Shown here: positions 1-7,908 of the stretch, piece by piece
Layout: the number at the start of each line of letters is the position of its first letter
How positions within the stretch are numbered: position 1 is the first letter of the stretch
Notes under the pieces: generated by a model
Databases searched by the model: none
Seen by the model: only the letters and a program-made list of their open reading frames with translations
Told to the model about the DNA's origin: nothing
From: UBA4416 sp036676295
GTDB taxonomy: Bacteria > Bacteroidota > Bacteroidia > B-17B0 > Aurantibacillaceae
Direction: 5' to 3'
Assembly: GCA_036676295.1 (NCBI GenBank)
Contig: JAKFDE010000016.1
Location: 1 to 64,000, forward strand
Length of the DNA: 64,000 nucleotides
Made by a program: the position numbers and the translations under genes

Positions 1-132
1 GTTTTTGTATTGCTGCAAAAGCTGCTGGGTCCATCCAGTTTGGTATTTGGTTTTCCTCCTGTTGTTGCGGTGATGATTCCTATCATGCTGTGTATTGCAT
101 TGGGGATTTATTTGTTGAACAAGGCGCGTTAA
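1..132 (+). CDS. lptG: LptG-like LPS export permease, C-terminal end only
   Basis: The frame is open from base 1 to a TAA at 130-132 and gives 43 residues. They include LGPSSLVFGFPP followed by a hydrophobic helix and the ending YLLNKAR, which resembles the last transmembrane segment of LptG, the inner-membrane permease of the LptBFGC lipopolysaccharide transporter. The start lies outside the window. In many gammaproteobacteria lptG is followed by an RDD protein, and an RDD fragment lies just downstream, which supports the call. It belongs to the foreign block that ends near 1480. The identification rests on a short tail and is moderately sure. Confidence 0.6.
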   Translation, partial: VFVLLQKLLGPSSLVFGFPPVVAVMIPIMLCIALGIYLLNKAR

Positions 133-136
133 TTAT

Positions 137-1231
137 ATGCTAAAAGGACGAGAGTTATCAGATAGCCGTTTTCAGATAGATGCGTTGGATGGCTTGCGTG
201 GATTGGCGGTATTAATGGTGTTTGTAAGCCATGCCAGCAAAAATCATATGAATTTACTGCCCGGTCTGGATTTATCGGGAATTGGTAAAAGTGGCGTTTA
301 TTTATTTTTTCTTCTCAGCTCTTTTTTGTTGACCTTGCCTTTTTTGGTGAAAGGTAAGGCGGCATTTACTTTTCGTCCTATGACTAATTATTTTCTACGG
401 CGTTTCCTTCGCATTTACCCATTGTTTATTTTTTATTTGTTAACCTGCATTTTGGGAACTTGGTTGGTGGTTAGGTTTCAGATTGTAACACCCTTGGGTG
501 GTATTCCCTTTGCGTTGAGCTGGTCTGAATTGTGGGATCACTTACTGTTACAAAAAGGTTACTCGGTAACCTGGAGCATTCCAGTCGAGTTTCGTTATTA
601 CTTTGTGTTGCCGTTGGTGGCTGCGCTGTATGTTTTTATTGGAAAAGCACGCTTATGGCTCTCCTTGGGATTTTCGGCATTGTTAATTGCTGCTACGCAA
701 TTCTTTTGGCCGCAAAGTAGCGTACCTCTCAACTCTCCCTACCTTGGTCCTTATCTCTGCATATTTTTAATGGGAGCTACCTTGGCCGTTGTTTATCACT
801 GGTGGCATCGGTCCTCTTGGCAGAGCTCACTTTCTGTTCGGTGGTTGATTGAAGGGGGTGGATGGATATCTTTAGTGGTTATCGCACTTATGACTCCATT
901 AGTTATATCGCTGTGGATGCAACAAGAAATTCCAGATACTTATTTTCACCGTCAATTTTTGCTGTATGGTTTGCTATGGTCGATGGTGTTATTGGCTTGT
1001 GTTGGTGGGCGTGGTGTGCTAGCGAAAGTTTTTTCATTACCAGTATTACGCTATCTCGGTTTTATCAGTTTTAGTCTCTATTTGTTTCATATAACTGCGA
1101 TAAAGCTGTTCGCCACTTTTGCACCGGAGTTGCCCGGAGTAGCTTGGCTTGCATTGATAATGAGTATTATTATTGCGCATTTGACTTGGACTTTTATTGA
1201 AAAGCCTTCGGCAAAGATTTGTATTCGTTAA
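137..1231 (+). CDS. Acyltransferase 3 (OafA/YrhL-like) membrane protein
   Basis: This 364-residue integral membrane protein has about ten hydrophobic segments. Near the N-terminus it carries LDGLRGLAVLMVFVSH, with the family's conserved His at about residue 32, and RRFLRIYP at 88-95; both are hallmarks of acyltransferase family 3. Such proteins move acyl groups, often acetyl, onto surface sugars or lipids across the inner membrane. The ATG at 137 starts 4 bp after the lptG stop, so the two are probably co-transcribed and the substrate may be an envelope glycan or LPS. Base composition is richer in G+C than downstream (30 of 60 in 181-240 against 22 of 60 in 1621-1680, counted by hand). The substrate cannot be told from sequence. 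Confidence 0.85.
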   Translation: MLKGRELSDSRFQIDALDGLRGLAVLMVFVSHASKNHMNLLPGLDLSGIGKSGVYLFFLLSSFLLTLPFLVKGKAAFTFRPMTNYFLRRFLRIYPLFIFYLLTCILGTWLVVRFQIVTPLGGIPFALSWSELWDHLLLQKGYSVTWSIPVEFRYYFVLPLVAALYVFIGKARLWLSLGFSALLIAATQFFWPQSSVPLNSPYLGPYLCIFLMGATLAVVYHWWHRSSWQSSLSVRWLIEGGGWISLVVIALMTPLVISLWMQQEIPDTYFHRQFLLYGLLWSMVLLACVGGRGVLAKVFSLPVLRYLGFISFSLYLFHITAIKLFATFAPELPGVAWLALIMSIIIAHLTWTFIEKPSAKICIR

Positions 1232-1232
1232 C

Positions 1233-1484
1233 TTATTTCTTCTCTTTACCCAATAAAAGTGTGCGTGTTTTGCTGATTTTATCGTGCAAGGTTTGGCGCT
1301 CGGTGTTGGTGTACATCAACCAATAACCTGCGCCTACCAAGCAGAGTGATATTGGCGCGCAGAGAAAGCGAATAATACATTGCGCATAACTCGGGCAACT
1401 CAGGTTGTCGCTATTCACGATTTTCATCCGCCAGGTTTTCATGCCCAATGTTTGGCCGGATTTGTGCCAGAAATAACAAAAAAA
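1233..1484 (-). pseudogene. RDD family membrane protein, C-terminal fragment
   Basis: Read on the minus strand, the frame ends with a TAA at 1233-1235 and can be followed back past the first possible start (TTG at 1448) through codons giving FFCYFWHKSGQTLGMKTWRM. GQTLGMKxWRMK followed by a hydrophobic helix and an R-x-x-LHD-x-(I/L)-S-x-TR ending is the standard C-terminal half of RDD proteins. The N-terminal half, which should carry the Arg-Asp-Asp motif, is missing because the sequence switches to a TonB receptor at about 1472-1487. The gene is convergent with the acyltransferase, 1 bp apart. It is truncated by the junction rather than decayed, since no frameshift is visible. Confidence 0.75.
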
Positions 1485-3139
1485 TAAACCTATTTGGAAG
1501 TTACAACTATGCTTACCGCGAAGCCTTTACCAGTTTAAAACTAAACCGAAATTTTTATCAGAACGATACATTTATTGGGGCATATGATCAGGATAATTAC
1601 CTGACCTTTGATTTTAAAAATCATATTGCCAGAGCAGGTATTGATTATTACGCTAACGACAAAAACGTGATAGGATTTGTTGTAAGTGGTGTTAGCAACC
1701 GATTTAACCCTAAAGGAAACAATGTATCGCAAGTATATGACCAAACGCACACAAATACATCGAGGTTTGAAACACAAAATCGTTCGAGTAACAATTTACA
1801 AAATTACGCTGCCAATTTTAATTTGAAACACACTTTTGATTCAACAGGAACTGAAATCACCACTGATATTGATTATGCACATTATGGTAATAATACAGAA
1901 CAAAATTTCACCACCAAATATTACGATCTAAATAATAACGAATTCCTAAATCCCTATTTACTTCACGGAGATCTGAAAGGTGGCTTAGATATTTATTCTA
2001 TTAAAAGTGATTTTGTAAAACCTCTCAAAAAAAATTCAAAAATAGAAACCGGCTTTAAATCCAGTTATGTTATAGCCGATAATGATCTGTCTTTCTACAA
2101 CAGAAGTAATGGAACTGATGTGTACGACTCTACTAAAAGCAATCATTTTATTTATCAGGAAAATATCAATGCTATTTATATCAACGCTTTTAAAGATTGG
2201 AAAAAATGGAGTTTTCAAATTGGATTAAGGGGTGAGCACACACATGTAATTGGTAAACAATTGGTGTACAATTCCAGTTCTGATACGAGTTACATACAGT
2301 TATTTCCAAGTGCTTTTGCCGGATATAAATTCAATGATAAGCATGGTTTAGAATTAAATTATAGCAGAAGAATTAACCGCCCTAGCTATGATCAGTTAAA
2401 CCCTTTCAAATTTTACCTCGACCCTACTACCTTTAAAGAAGGAAATCCTTATCTAAAACCACAAACCACCGAATCTATTGAATTGACCCACGTTTTCAAT
2501 CAAAAAATTTATACAACTTTAGGTTTTGGAAGAACCCACAATAACATAACCGAAGTCATAGCTCCGGCCGACGATCAACCTAAACTCACCATACAAACCA
2601 ATAAAAATTTAACTAACGTAGATGTTTATGCTTTGAACATTTCTATGCCTATTGAAGTGACAAAATGGTGGTTTACGTCAAACGACATTAATGCTTATTA
2701 TGCAAGTTATACAGGCAACATAGCACGCACCAGTATTGATCAAATTGGTAATATTACGTTTAATTTCAATTCAGTAAATACGTTTAATATCAATTCAACT
2801 TTATCAGCAGAGCTGAGCGGAAATTATAGAGCCAAAGAATTATATGCTTTTGAGAATGTATCTCCAATCTGGTCAGTTAATGCCGGTTTACAGAAAAAAT
2901 TCTTTAACAATAAAGCCATTGTGAAATTGAATGTAAATGACATTTTTTATACAAATAAAGTAACCGCTAGCACACAATTTACCGGCTACAAAGAAACCTT
3001 TCACGTAACCAGAGATACACGTGTAGCCACTATTTCATTCACTTATAAATTTGGTAAAAATAGCGTAAGTCCTTCTCGCAGAAGACAAGGCGGCGCCGAC
3101 GACATTAAACAACGTGCAGGCGGAAATGGAGTGGGTTAA
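1448..3139 (+). CDS. TonB-dependent receptor, C-terminal beta-barrel fragment
   Basis: The open frame gives 563 residues, but the first eight codons lie on the RDD side of the junction; authentic receptor sequence begins at about 1472 (NNKKINLFGSYNY). What follows is alternating aromatic and polar strands typical of a 22-strand outer membrane barrel. It includes LNYSRRINRPSYDQLNPF and FKEGNPYLKPQ, which are diagnostic of the Bacteroidota family with an outer-membrane-beta-barrel-3-type C-terminus. The C-terminus (ATISFTYKFGKN plus a basic tail) is intact. The signal peptide, carboxypeptidase-like domain, TonB box and plug, about 300 or more residues, are absent. As it stands the gene has no export signal and cannot be functional. 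The ligand is unknown. Confidence 0.8.
   Translation: MFGRICARNNKKINLFGSYNYAYREAFTSLKLNRNFYQNDTFIGAYDQDNYLTFDFKNHIARAGIDYYANDKNVIGFVVSGVSNRFNPKGNNVSQVYDQTHTNTSRFETQNRSSNNLQNYAANFNLKHTFDSTGTEITTDIDYAHYGNNTEQNFTTKYYDLNNNEFLNPYLLHGDLKGGLDIYSIKSDFVKPLKKNSKIETGFKSSYVIADNDLSFYNRSNGTDVYDSTKSNHFIYQENINAIYINAFKDWKKWSFQIGLRGEHTHVIGKQLVYNSSSDTSYIQLFPSAFAGYKFNDKHGLELNYSRRINRPSYDQLNPFKFYLDPTTFKEGNPYLKPQTTESIELTHVFNQKIYTTLGFGRTHNNITEVIAPADDQPKLTIQTNKNLTNVDVYALNISMPIEVTKWWFTSNDINAYYASYTGNIARTSIDQIGNITFNFNSVNTFNINSTLSAELSGNYRAKELYAFENVSPIWSVNAGLQKKFFNNKAIVKLNVNDIFYTNKVTASTQFTGYKETFHVTRDTRVATISFTYKFGKNSVSPSRRRQGGADDIKQRAGGNGVG
1470..1487. other. Chimeric junction in an A-rich stretch
   Basis: Left of this point the minus strand codes for an RDD protein and the neighbours look gammaproteobacterial. 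Right of it the plus strand codes for the middle of a Bacteroidota TonB receptor. Both reading frames look natural up to the A-rich run at 1471-1487, so the breakpoint can only be placed within about 15 bp. There are no inverted repeats, direct repeats or transposase remnants that would mark an insertion. Confidence 0.7.
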
Positions 3140-3237
3140 TTTAATTAAACAACATTAGTCAATAAAATCACCTCCACTTTTCGTCTCACGTTTTTGAATA
3201 ATATCAATCTGTAATTTATTTTTATTACATTGGTATT

Positions 3238-3822
3238 ATGTTTACTGAAATAGATAATTATGTAGCTAAATGCATTTCTTTAACAGAAAATGAAAAAGAA
3301 TATTTCCATTCATTATTAAAACACCAATCAGTAAAAAAGAAAACCTTTTTACAACAAGCCGGTGAAACCTGCGGCTTTGAGGCATACATTATCAAAGGCT
3401 GTATCAAATCCTATTACATAGATGAAAATGGATCTGAGGTAATTTTGCATTTTGCTGTGGAGGATTGGTGGATCGGAGATATTGCTAACTTTTCAGGAAA
3501 CAAAAAATCAACTCTAAATCTAGAAGCACTTGAGGATACTGAACTTTTAGTGATAAACATACACGACAAGGAAAAGCTATACGAGAAAGTTCCAAAATTT
3601 GAACGCATGTTCAGACTCATGATTCAACGAACCCACGAAACCATGATGAACAGATTGATTTCAACCATGGCTAAGCCTGCCGAAGAACGTTACCTCGAAT
3701 TCATCTCAAAATACCCCACAATACCCCAACGTGTACCACAGCATTTGATAGCGGCTTATTTAGGCATCTCTCCAGAATTTTTAAGTAAATTAAAGGCTAA
3801 ATTGACCAAGAAAAAGGATTGA
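3238..3822 (+). CDS. Crp/Fnr family transcriptional regulator
   Basis: The protein has 194 residues: a cNMP-binding-like beta-roll over roughly residues 20-115 and a C-terminal helix-turn-helix over about 160-190 (PQHLIAAYLGISPEFLSKLKAKL). This is the common small Crp/Fnr type of Bacteroidota. No clustered cysteines for an iron-sulfur centre are present, so it is unlikely to sense oxygen the way FNR does; the effector is unknown. It lies upstream of two co-directional pirin genes. A perfect palindrome TTAACCTAGGTTAA begins 6 bp after its stop and has the 5-4-5 layout of Crp/Fnr sites, so it probably regulates the pirins. Confidence 0.9.
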   Translation: MFTEIDNYVAKCISLTENEKEYFHSLLKHQSVKKKTFLQQAGETCGFEAYIIKGCIKSYYIDENGSEVILHFAVEDWWIGDIANFSGNKKSTLNLEALEDTELLVINIHDKEKLYEKVPKFERMFRLMIQRTHETMMNRLISTMAKPAEERYLEFISKYPTIPQRVPQHLIAAYLGISPEFLSKLKAKLTKKKD

Positions 3823-3827
3823 ATTTC

Positions 3828-3841
3828 TTAACCTAGGTTAA
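3828..3841. promoter_or_regulatory. Candidate Crp/Fnr operator (TTAAC-N4-GTTAA)
   Basis: TTAACCTAGGTTAA is a perfect 14-bp palindrome with two 5-bp arms and a 4-bp spacer, the architecture of FNR sites (TTGAT-N4-ATCAA). Its centre is about 30 bp upstream of the TAACTTTG promoter element at 3865-3872, which puts it near position -44 of the inferred start. That is close to a class II activator position. Assigning it to the adjacent regulator is inference. Confidence 0.55.
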
Positions 3842-3864
3842 TGCTTATCGTACTTTGTTTGACT

Positions 3865-3872
3865 TAACTTTG
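3865..3872 (+). promoter_or_regulatory. Promoter -7 element of the pirin operon
   Basis: TAACTTTG matches the Bacteroidota -7 consensus TAnnTTTG exactly. No good TTTG is found 19-21 bp upstream. The palindrome at 3828-3841 lies there instead, which fits an activator-dependent promoter. The leader to the ATG at 3913 would be about 35 nt. Confidence 0.55.
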
Positions 3873-3912
3873 TACTACAAATACGGATCATTATCTAATT
3901 AAAAATACAATT

Positions 3913-4788
3913 ATGGCAACAAAATCAATCAAACAGATCTATACAGGCACTTCACCTCACATGGTTGGAGATGGCTTTAGAGTAGCAAATTATATACCCG
4001 GAGTAAACAATTATGCAGGCAACGAATTAAGTCCGTTCATTATGTTGGATTATAATACACCTCATTACTTCCCTCCTACTCCAAATCGCAGAGGTGTTGG
4101 CGAACATCCTCACCGTGGTTTTGAAACAGTAAGCATTGCCTACGAAGGAGAAATCGAACATCGTGATTCTCATGGCGGAGGTGGTGTGATCCATGCAGGA
4201 GATATACAATGGATGACAGCTGCAGGCGGTTTAATGCATGACGAATTTCAAACAGAAAATTTCGCTAAAAATGGAGGGACGCAACACTTTATTCAGTTAT
4301 GGGTCAATCTTCCTGCAAAAAATAAAATGGATACTCCGCATTATCAGGCTATCACCAAAGAACAGATCAGCCAATATAAAATTGATGAAAATGGAAGTGT
4401 AGTAAGAGTAATGGCAGGTAATTTCAAAGATGTAAAAGGTGCAGCTTCAACTTACACACCAATTAATATGTATGACATTCGTTTAAACAAAAATGCAAAA
4501 GCGAGTTTTGATGTGCCCGAAATGCATAATGCCATGTTATTAGTTACAAAAGGAAGCGTAACTGTTAACGGATCGCAAGTAGCTAAACATATGGACTTTG
4601 TAGTATTTAAAAACGAAGGCGAAACCATTACTATAGAAGCCAATGAAGACAGTATGGTGTTCTTTATTTCTGGCCAACCTATTAATGAGCCGTTAGCTCG
4701 TTACGGACCGTTTGTGATGAATACCAGAGAAGAGATCATGCAGGCAATAGAAGATGTGAATGCCGGAAAATTTGGAAGCATCGCCTAA
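3913..4788 (+). CDS. Pirin family protein (cupin)
   Basis: This 291-residue bicupin has the pirin metal site in the N-terminal cupin: GEHPHRGFE (His65, His67) and LMHDEF (His109, Glu111), the His3-Glu set that binds Fe or Ni. Some pirins show quercetin 2,3-dioxygenase activity; others act as redox-linked regulators. The C-terminal cupin covers about residues 175-285. There is no signal peptide, so it should be cytoplasmic. It is followed 16 bp later by a second, divergent pirin and is probably in one operon with it, under the Crp/Fnr regulator upstream. The substrate is not predictable. Confidence 0.9.
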   Translation: MATKSIKQIYTGTSPHMVGDGFRVANYIPGVNNYAGNELSPFIMLDYNTPHYFPPTPNRRGVGEHPHRGFETVSIAYEGEIEHRDSHGGGGVIHAGDIQWMTAAGGLMHDEFQTENFAKNGGTQHFIQLWVNLPAKNKMDTPHYQAITKEQISQYKIDENGSVVRVMAGNFKDVKGAASTYTPINMYDIRLNKNAKASFDVPEMHNAMLLVTKGSVTVNGSQVAKHMDFVVFKNEGETITIEANEDSMVFFISGQPINEPLARYGPFVMNTREEIMQAIEDVNAGKFGSIA

Positions 4789-4804
4789 CTTAAAATAAAA
4801 TAAT

Positions 4805-5680
4805 ATGGACAGAAAAGATTTTTTGAAAAAAGGCCTGATGGGAACAGGAATGTTCATCGCATCTGCAGCACTTGGCAATGTTATTAAAAATGACATTGAC
4901 GAATTAAAAGAACTTGAAATTTTAGGATTTAATCATTTACCAAACACAAAATCAAACATTATGGCAAATACAATTCTTCATAAAGCAGAAACACGTGGTC
5001 ACGCCAATCATGGCTGGCTCGATTCACATCACACCTTTAGCTTTGCAAACTATCATAATCCTGAGCGCATGCATTTTGGTGTATTAAGAGTTCTAAATGA
5101 CGATCGCGTTGATCCGGGGATGGGTTTTGGCACTCATCCGCATGATAACATGGAAATTATTTCAATCCCCTTAGAAGGCGATCTAGAGCATAAAGACAGC
5201 ATGGGTAATGTAGCGGTGATAAAACACGGCGATATTCAGGTGTTAAGTGCGGGAACCGGTATTCAACATAGCGAATACAATAAAAATAAAGACAAGCTTA
5301 CTAAGTTTTTACAGATCTGGGTATTTCCTAATAAGAAAAACGTGACGCCACGTTATGATCAAATTACCTTGAACCTCAACGATCGTCATAATAAATTACA
5401 ACAAATACTATCACCCAATCCAAATGATGAAGGTGTGTGGATCCATCAGGATGCCTGGTTTCACTTAGGCAAATTTGATAATAATTTTTCTACTACTTAT
5501 AAAATTAAAAAAGCCGGTAATGGTGTTTATGCATTTGTTCTAAAAGGTGATTTCACCATTAATGGCCATGCTTTAAACCAACGCGATGGTTTGGGTGTTT
5601 GGGATACAGATAGTATTTCTATTAAAGCCAATTCTGCTGATGCTGAGATCTTATTGATGGATGTACCAATGTCGATGTAA
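4805..5680 (+). CDS. Pirin family protein (YhaK-like) with N-terminal export-like extension
   Basis: This 291-residue pirin resembles YhaK. The cupin core begins at an internal Met53 (position 4961; MANTILHKAETRGHANHG) and carries HPH (His111, His113) and HSE (His155, Glu157) as metal ligands. Before the core are 52 extra residues that begin DRKDFLKKG and continue with a short hydrophobic stretch, resembling a twin-arginine signal with Lys replacing the second Arg. The ATG at 4805 was kept because it sits 16 bp after the previous stop and the extension is in frame and Bacteroidota-like. Translation from Met53 would give a normal-length cytoplasmic pirin. Whether it is exported is open. Confidence 0.85.
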   Translation: MDRKDFLKKGLMGTGMFIASAALGNVIKNDIDELKELEILGFNHLPNTKSNIMANTILHKAETRGHANHGWLDSHHTFSFANYHNPERMHFGVLRVLNDDRVDPGMGFGTHPHDNMEIISIPLEGDLEHKDSMGNVAVIKHGDIQVLSAGTGIQHSEYNKNKDKLTKFLQIWVFPNKKNVTPRYDQITLNLNDRHNKLQQILSPNPNDEGVWIHQDAWFHLGKFDNNFSTTYKIKKAGNGVYAFVLKGDFTINGHALNQRDGLGVWDTDSISIKANSADAEILLMDVPMSM

Positions 5681-5705
5681 TCCTTTTTTAATAATTCTAC
5701 ATCAT

Positions 5706-5741
5706 AAAAAAAGCCGTTAGATTTCTCTAACGGCTTTTTAT
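5706..5741. terminator. Bidirectional intrinsic terminator
   Basis: AAGCCGTTAG (5711-5720) and CTAACGGCTT (5727-5736) form a 10-bp stem with a 6-nt loop, with A and T runs on the two sides. It serves the pirin operon on the plus strand and the secreted protein gene converging from the minus strand. Confidence 0.9.
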
Positions 5742-5756
5742 TTTATTCAGTAATGA

Positions 5757-7826
5757 TTATTTATTTACTACGAATTTTTTAGTAATTGCTTTTGCATCAG
5801 CAATTTTAACTTGATAGAAATATAAACCAGAACTTAAGTTATTTAAGTTAACATCAACTTTGTTGCTGCCAGCATTACCAGCTACAGAAGTAGCATATAC
5901 TTTTTGACCAACAGAGTTAAGAACCACGATATCCATTTTAGCATTTTCATTTAATACAACTTCAATTGTACCATTTGTAGATGCAGGGTTTGGATAGAAG
6001 TTTAAGTTAGCTAAAGAAGAATTTTCTTCTTTGATACCAACACCTGTACTTGAAGTACAACCAGGAGTATTTACAGTAACTGTAAATTCAGATGCTGTGA
6101 ACATCGCATCATCCATATAATAGTGATCAATAGAAATATCACCGTCATTTGAACCATCAGTACTTTTAGATGTTGTAGCCGGAATTAAGAAACTTGTAGA
6201 AGTTGGTTTTGCAATTCTTGGTGAAGAATAGAACCAATAAGATGAATATTGAAATTCAGACTTACCTAAAGACATATTTTTCTTACAAGTCATTTTGTTA
6301 TTTACAACATCATAACCTTTCATAAAAATGTCTGGTAAAGTACTTACGTGTGCAGTAGGAACAATAGTTGAATCACTATCAGCCCAGCTATAAACGATAT
6401 GATTACCATCAGTAGTACGAGAAATTTGTAAACGAGCATCGTAAGCTAAAGGCGAACCACTTGATAACCAGTTTGAGTTACCCACACCTGATGGATCAGA
6501 TGCATCACTTGTAGGATCATCACAGCTTAAAGAGTCAACGATCATTGCATCCCAACCTGTAGCAGTTGTTTTGAAATCATATAAATATGTCCAAACATTG
6601 AACTGATTAGGTGAAACGGTATAACCTGTACTGTCATCCGGACCTGCAGCAACGTCATCCCAATAAGAAGATTGCATTGAACAGAATAAATGTAAATCAC
6701 CGTTTGCATCAACAGTTGCTGAACTTCCTTCGCCTGGAGCAATAAAAGGTTTTGCTAAAACAGTATTATTTTGTGTAGCAAATAATCTATCATTAACTGC
6801 AGAAATAGTAGTGAAATCAAACAGAGCTGCATGACGAGCCCAAGTGCCACCAGCATCTGTAGTCTTATATACTAAAGGTTGGTAAGAGTTTTGTGAGGTT
6901 CCTACAGAAGCGTTTGCATCAACACCATAGAAAACCACATAACCTGTTTGACCATTCTCGCTCCAAGCCATGTTAGCAGCTGACCAGCTAATTGGATCTC
7001 CACCTGATTCTAATTTAAAATTAGGAATTAAAGAGTCAACTGTCCAGGTAAATGTACCTGCGTTATAAACTCCTTTATTGATCATAGCACCTCTCCATCC
7101 ATAAGCAGCAACAGATGATACATCATTTACGTCTCTAGCAATATCACCTAAAACATAAACATTGCCGTTTGACGTAACTTGCATATCAGTACGTGCAAAA
7201 TCTTGCTTTCTTTGAGTTGACGTTAACGCTAAGTTATCGCTATACTCCACATTACCGTTTGCCGTTGTTCCGGGCATAGATAATTGTTTTGATGCAAAGA
7301 ACACACCTTGCCAATTTGAACCTGGATGCCATGGACCAGAAACTACTGCAAAAGCATTAGCCGGATTCGTATTGGCTGCAGGATTATACATTGCGCCTGC
7401 CGGGTAACGGTGAAAATTAGTAGCGCTTGTAGCTACAACAGTAGAATCCCAAGTAGAACCATTGTTAGAAGTGTATGCATAAGAAACTGTACCTGAGTTA
7501 TAATTTGGAATACCTGTCCAAGTACTACCTTGGCGGTAAACAAATCCTACAGTGTTAATGTCTGCATTATACTGAACCGCTCTAGTATCAGTACTTGTAA
7601 CTCCAAAAACATTTGCAGATCCACCGATTCTCTTGTATGGAGCACCAGCTGTTTTTTTAGTTTGATTAGCTACAGAAGAAGTTTGACCACTAACTTCTTG
7701 TGCTTTGATTGGCCTAAAAGTAGCCACTTTTTTAGCCTTTGGATTGGCGATGGTTCTGTGCGAGTTTTGCGCTAAAGTTGCCAGTGACGCAAAAGCTGCA
7801 AGCCCAATAAGTACTTGTTTTTTCAT
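5757..7826 (-). CDS. Secreted protein with type IX sorting domain
   Basis: The 689-residue precursor begins with a signal peptide (MKKQVLIGLAAFASLATLAQ) and ends with a type A T9SS C-terminal domain of about 80 residues (FYPNPAS, VVLNSVGQKVY, LSSGLYFYQVKI, TKKFVVNK). The large middle part is rich in W, S, T and N with repeated short strands such as SNNGSTWDST and TDAGGTWARH. These resemble Asp-box or sialidase-like beta-propeller repeats, but no catalytic set was recognised. It should cross the outer membrane through the type IX system, whose PorU and PorV are encoded nearby, lose the tail and be anchored or released. Its function is unknown. Confidence 0.88.
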   Translation of the reverse strand: MKKQVLIGLAAFASLATLAQNSHRTIANPKAKKVATFRPIKAQEVSGQTSSVANQTKKTAGAPYKRIGGSANVFGVTSTDTRAVQYNADINTVGFVYRQGSTWTGIPNYNSGTVSYAYTSNNGSTWDSTVVATSATNFHRYPAGAMYNPAANTNPANAFAVVSGPWHPGSNWQGVFFASKQLSMPGTTANGNVEYSDNLALTSTQRKQDFARTDMQVTSNGNVYVLGDIARDVNDVSSVAAYGWRGAMINKGVYNAGTFTWTVDSLIPNFKLESGGDPISWSAANMAWSENGQTGYVVFYGVDANASVGTSQNSYQPLVYKTTDAGGTWARHAALFDFTTISAVNDRLFATQNNTVLAKPFIAPGEGSSATVDANGDLHLFCSMQSSYWDDVAAGPDDSTGYTVSPNQFNVWTYLYDFKTTATGWDAMIVDSLSCDDPTSDASDPSGVGNSNWLSSGSPLAYDARLQISRTTDGNHIVYSWADSDSTIVPTAHVSTLPDIFMKGYDVVNNKMTCKKNMSLGKSEFQYSSYWFYSSPRIAKPTSTSFLIPATTSKSTDGSNDGDISIDHYYMDDAMFTASEFTVTVNTPGCTSSTGVGIKEENSSLANLNFYPNPASTNGTIEVVLNENAKMDIVVLNSVGQKVYATSVAGNAGSNKVDVNLNNLSSGLYFYQVKIADAKAITKKFVVNK

Positions 7827-7858
7827 ATTAATAAGTTTTTAATTAAACAACATTAACA

Positions 7859-7866
7859 CAAACTTA
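7859..7866 (-). promoter_or_regulatory. Promoter -7 element of the T9SS cargo gene
   Basis: On the minus strand TAAGTTTG matches TAnnTTTG. The inferred leader to the ATG at 7826 is about 28 nt. No clear -33 TTTG was found. Confidence 0.4.
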
Positions 7867-7908
7867 ATCATTTAATAATAAAAAACGAAGTGTTTTTTTG
7901 GTTTTTTT

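Noticed and set aside
1..1487. Genomic island acquired by a mobile element
   Set aside because: No tRNA, integrase, insertion sequence or repeat marks the edge, and genes are cut on both sides of the joint, which fits a chimera better.
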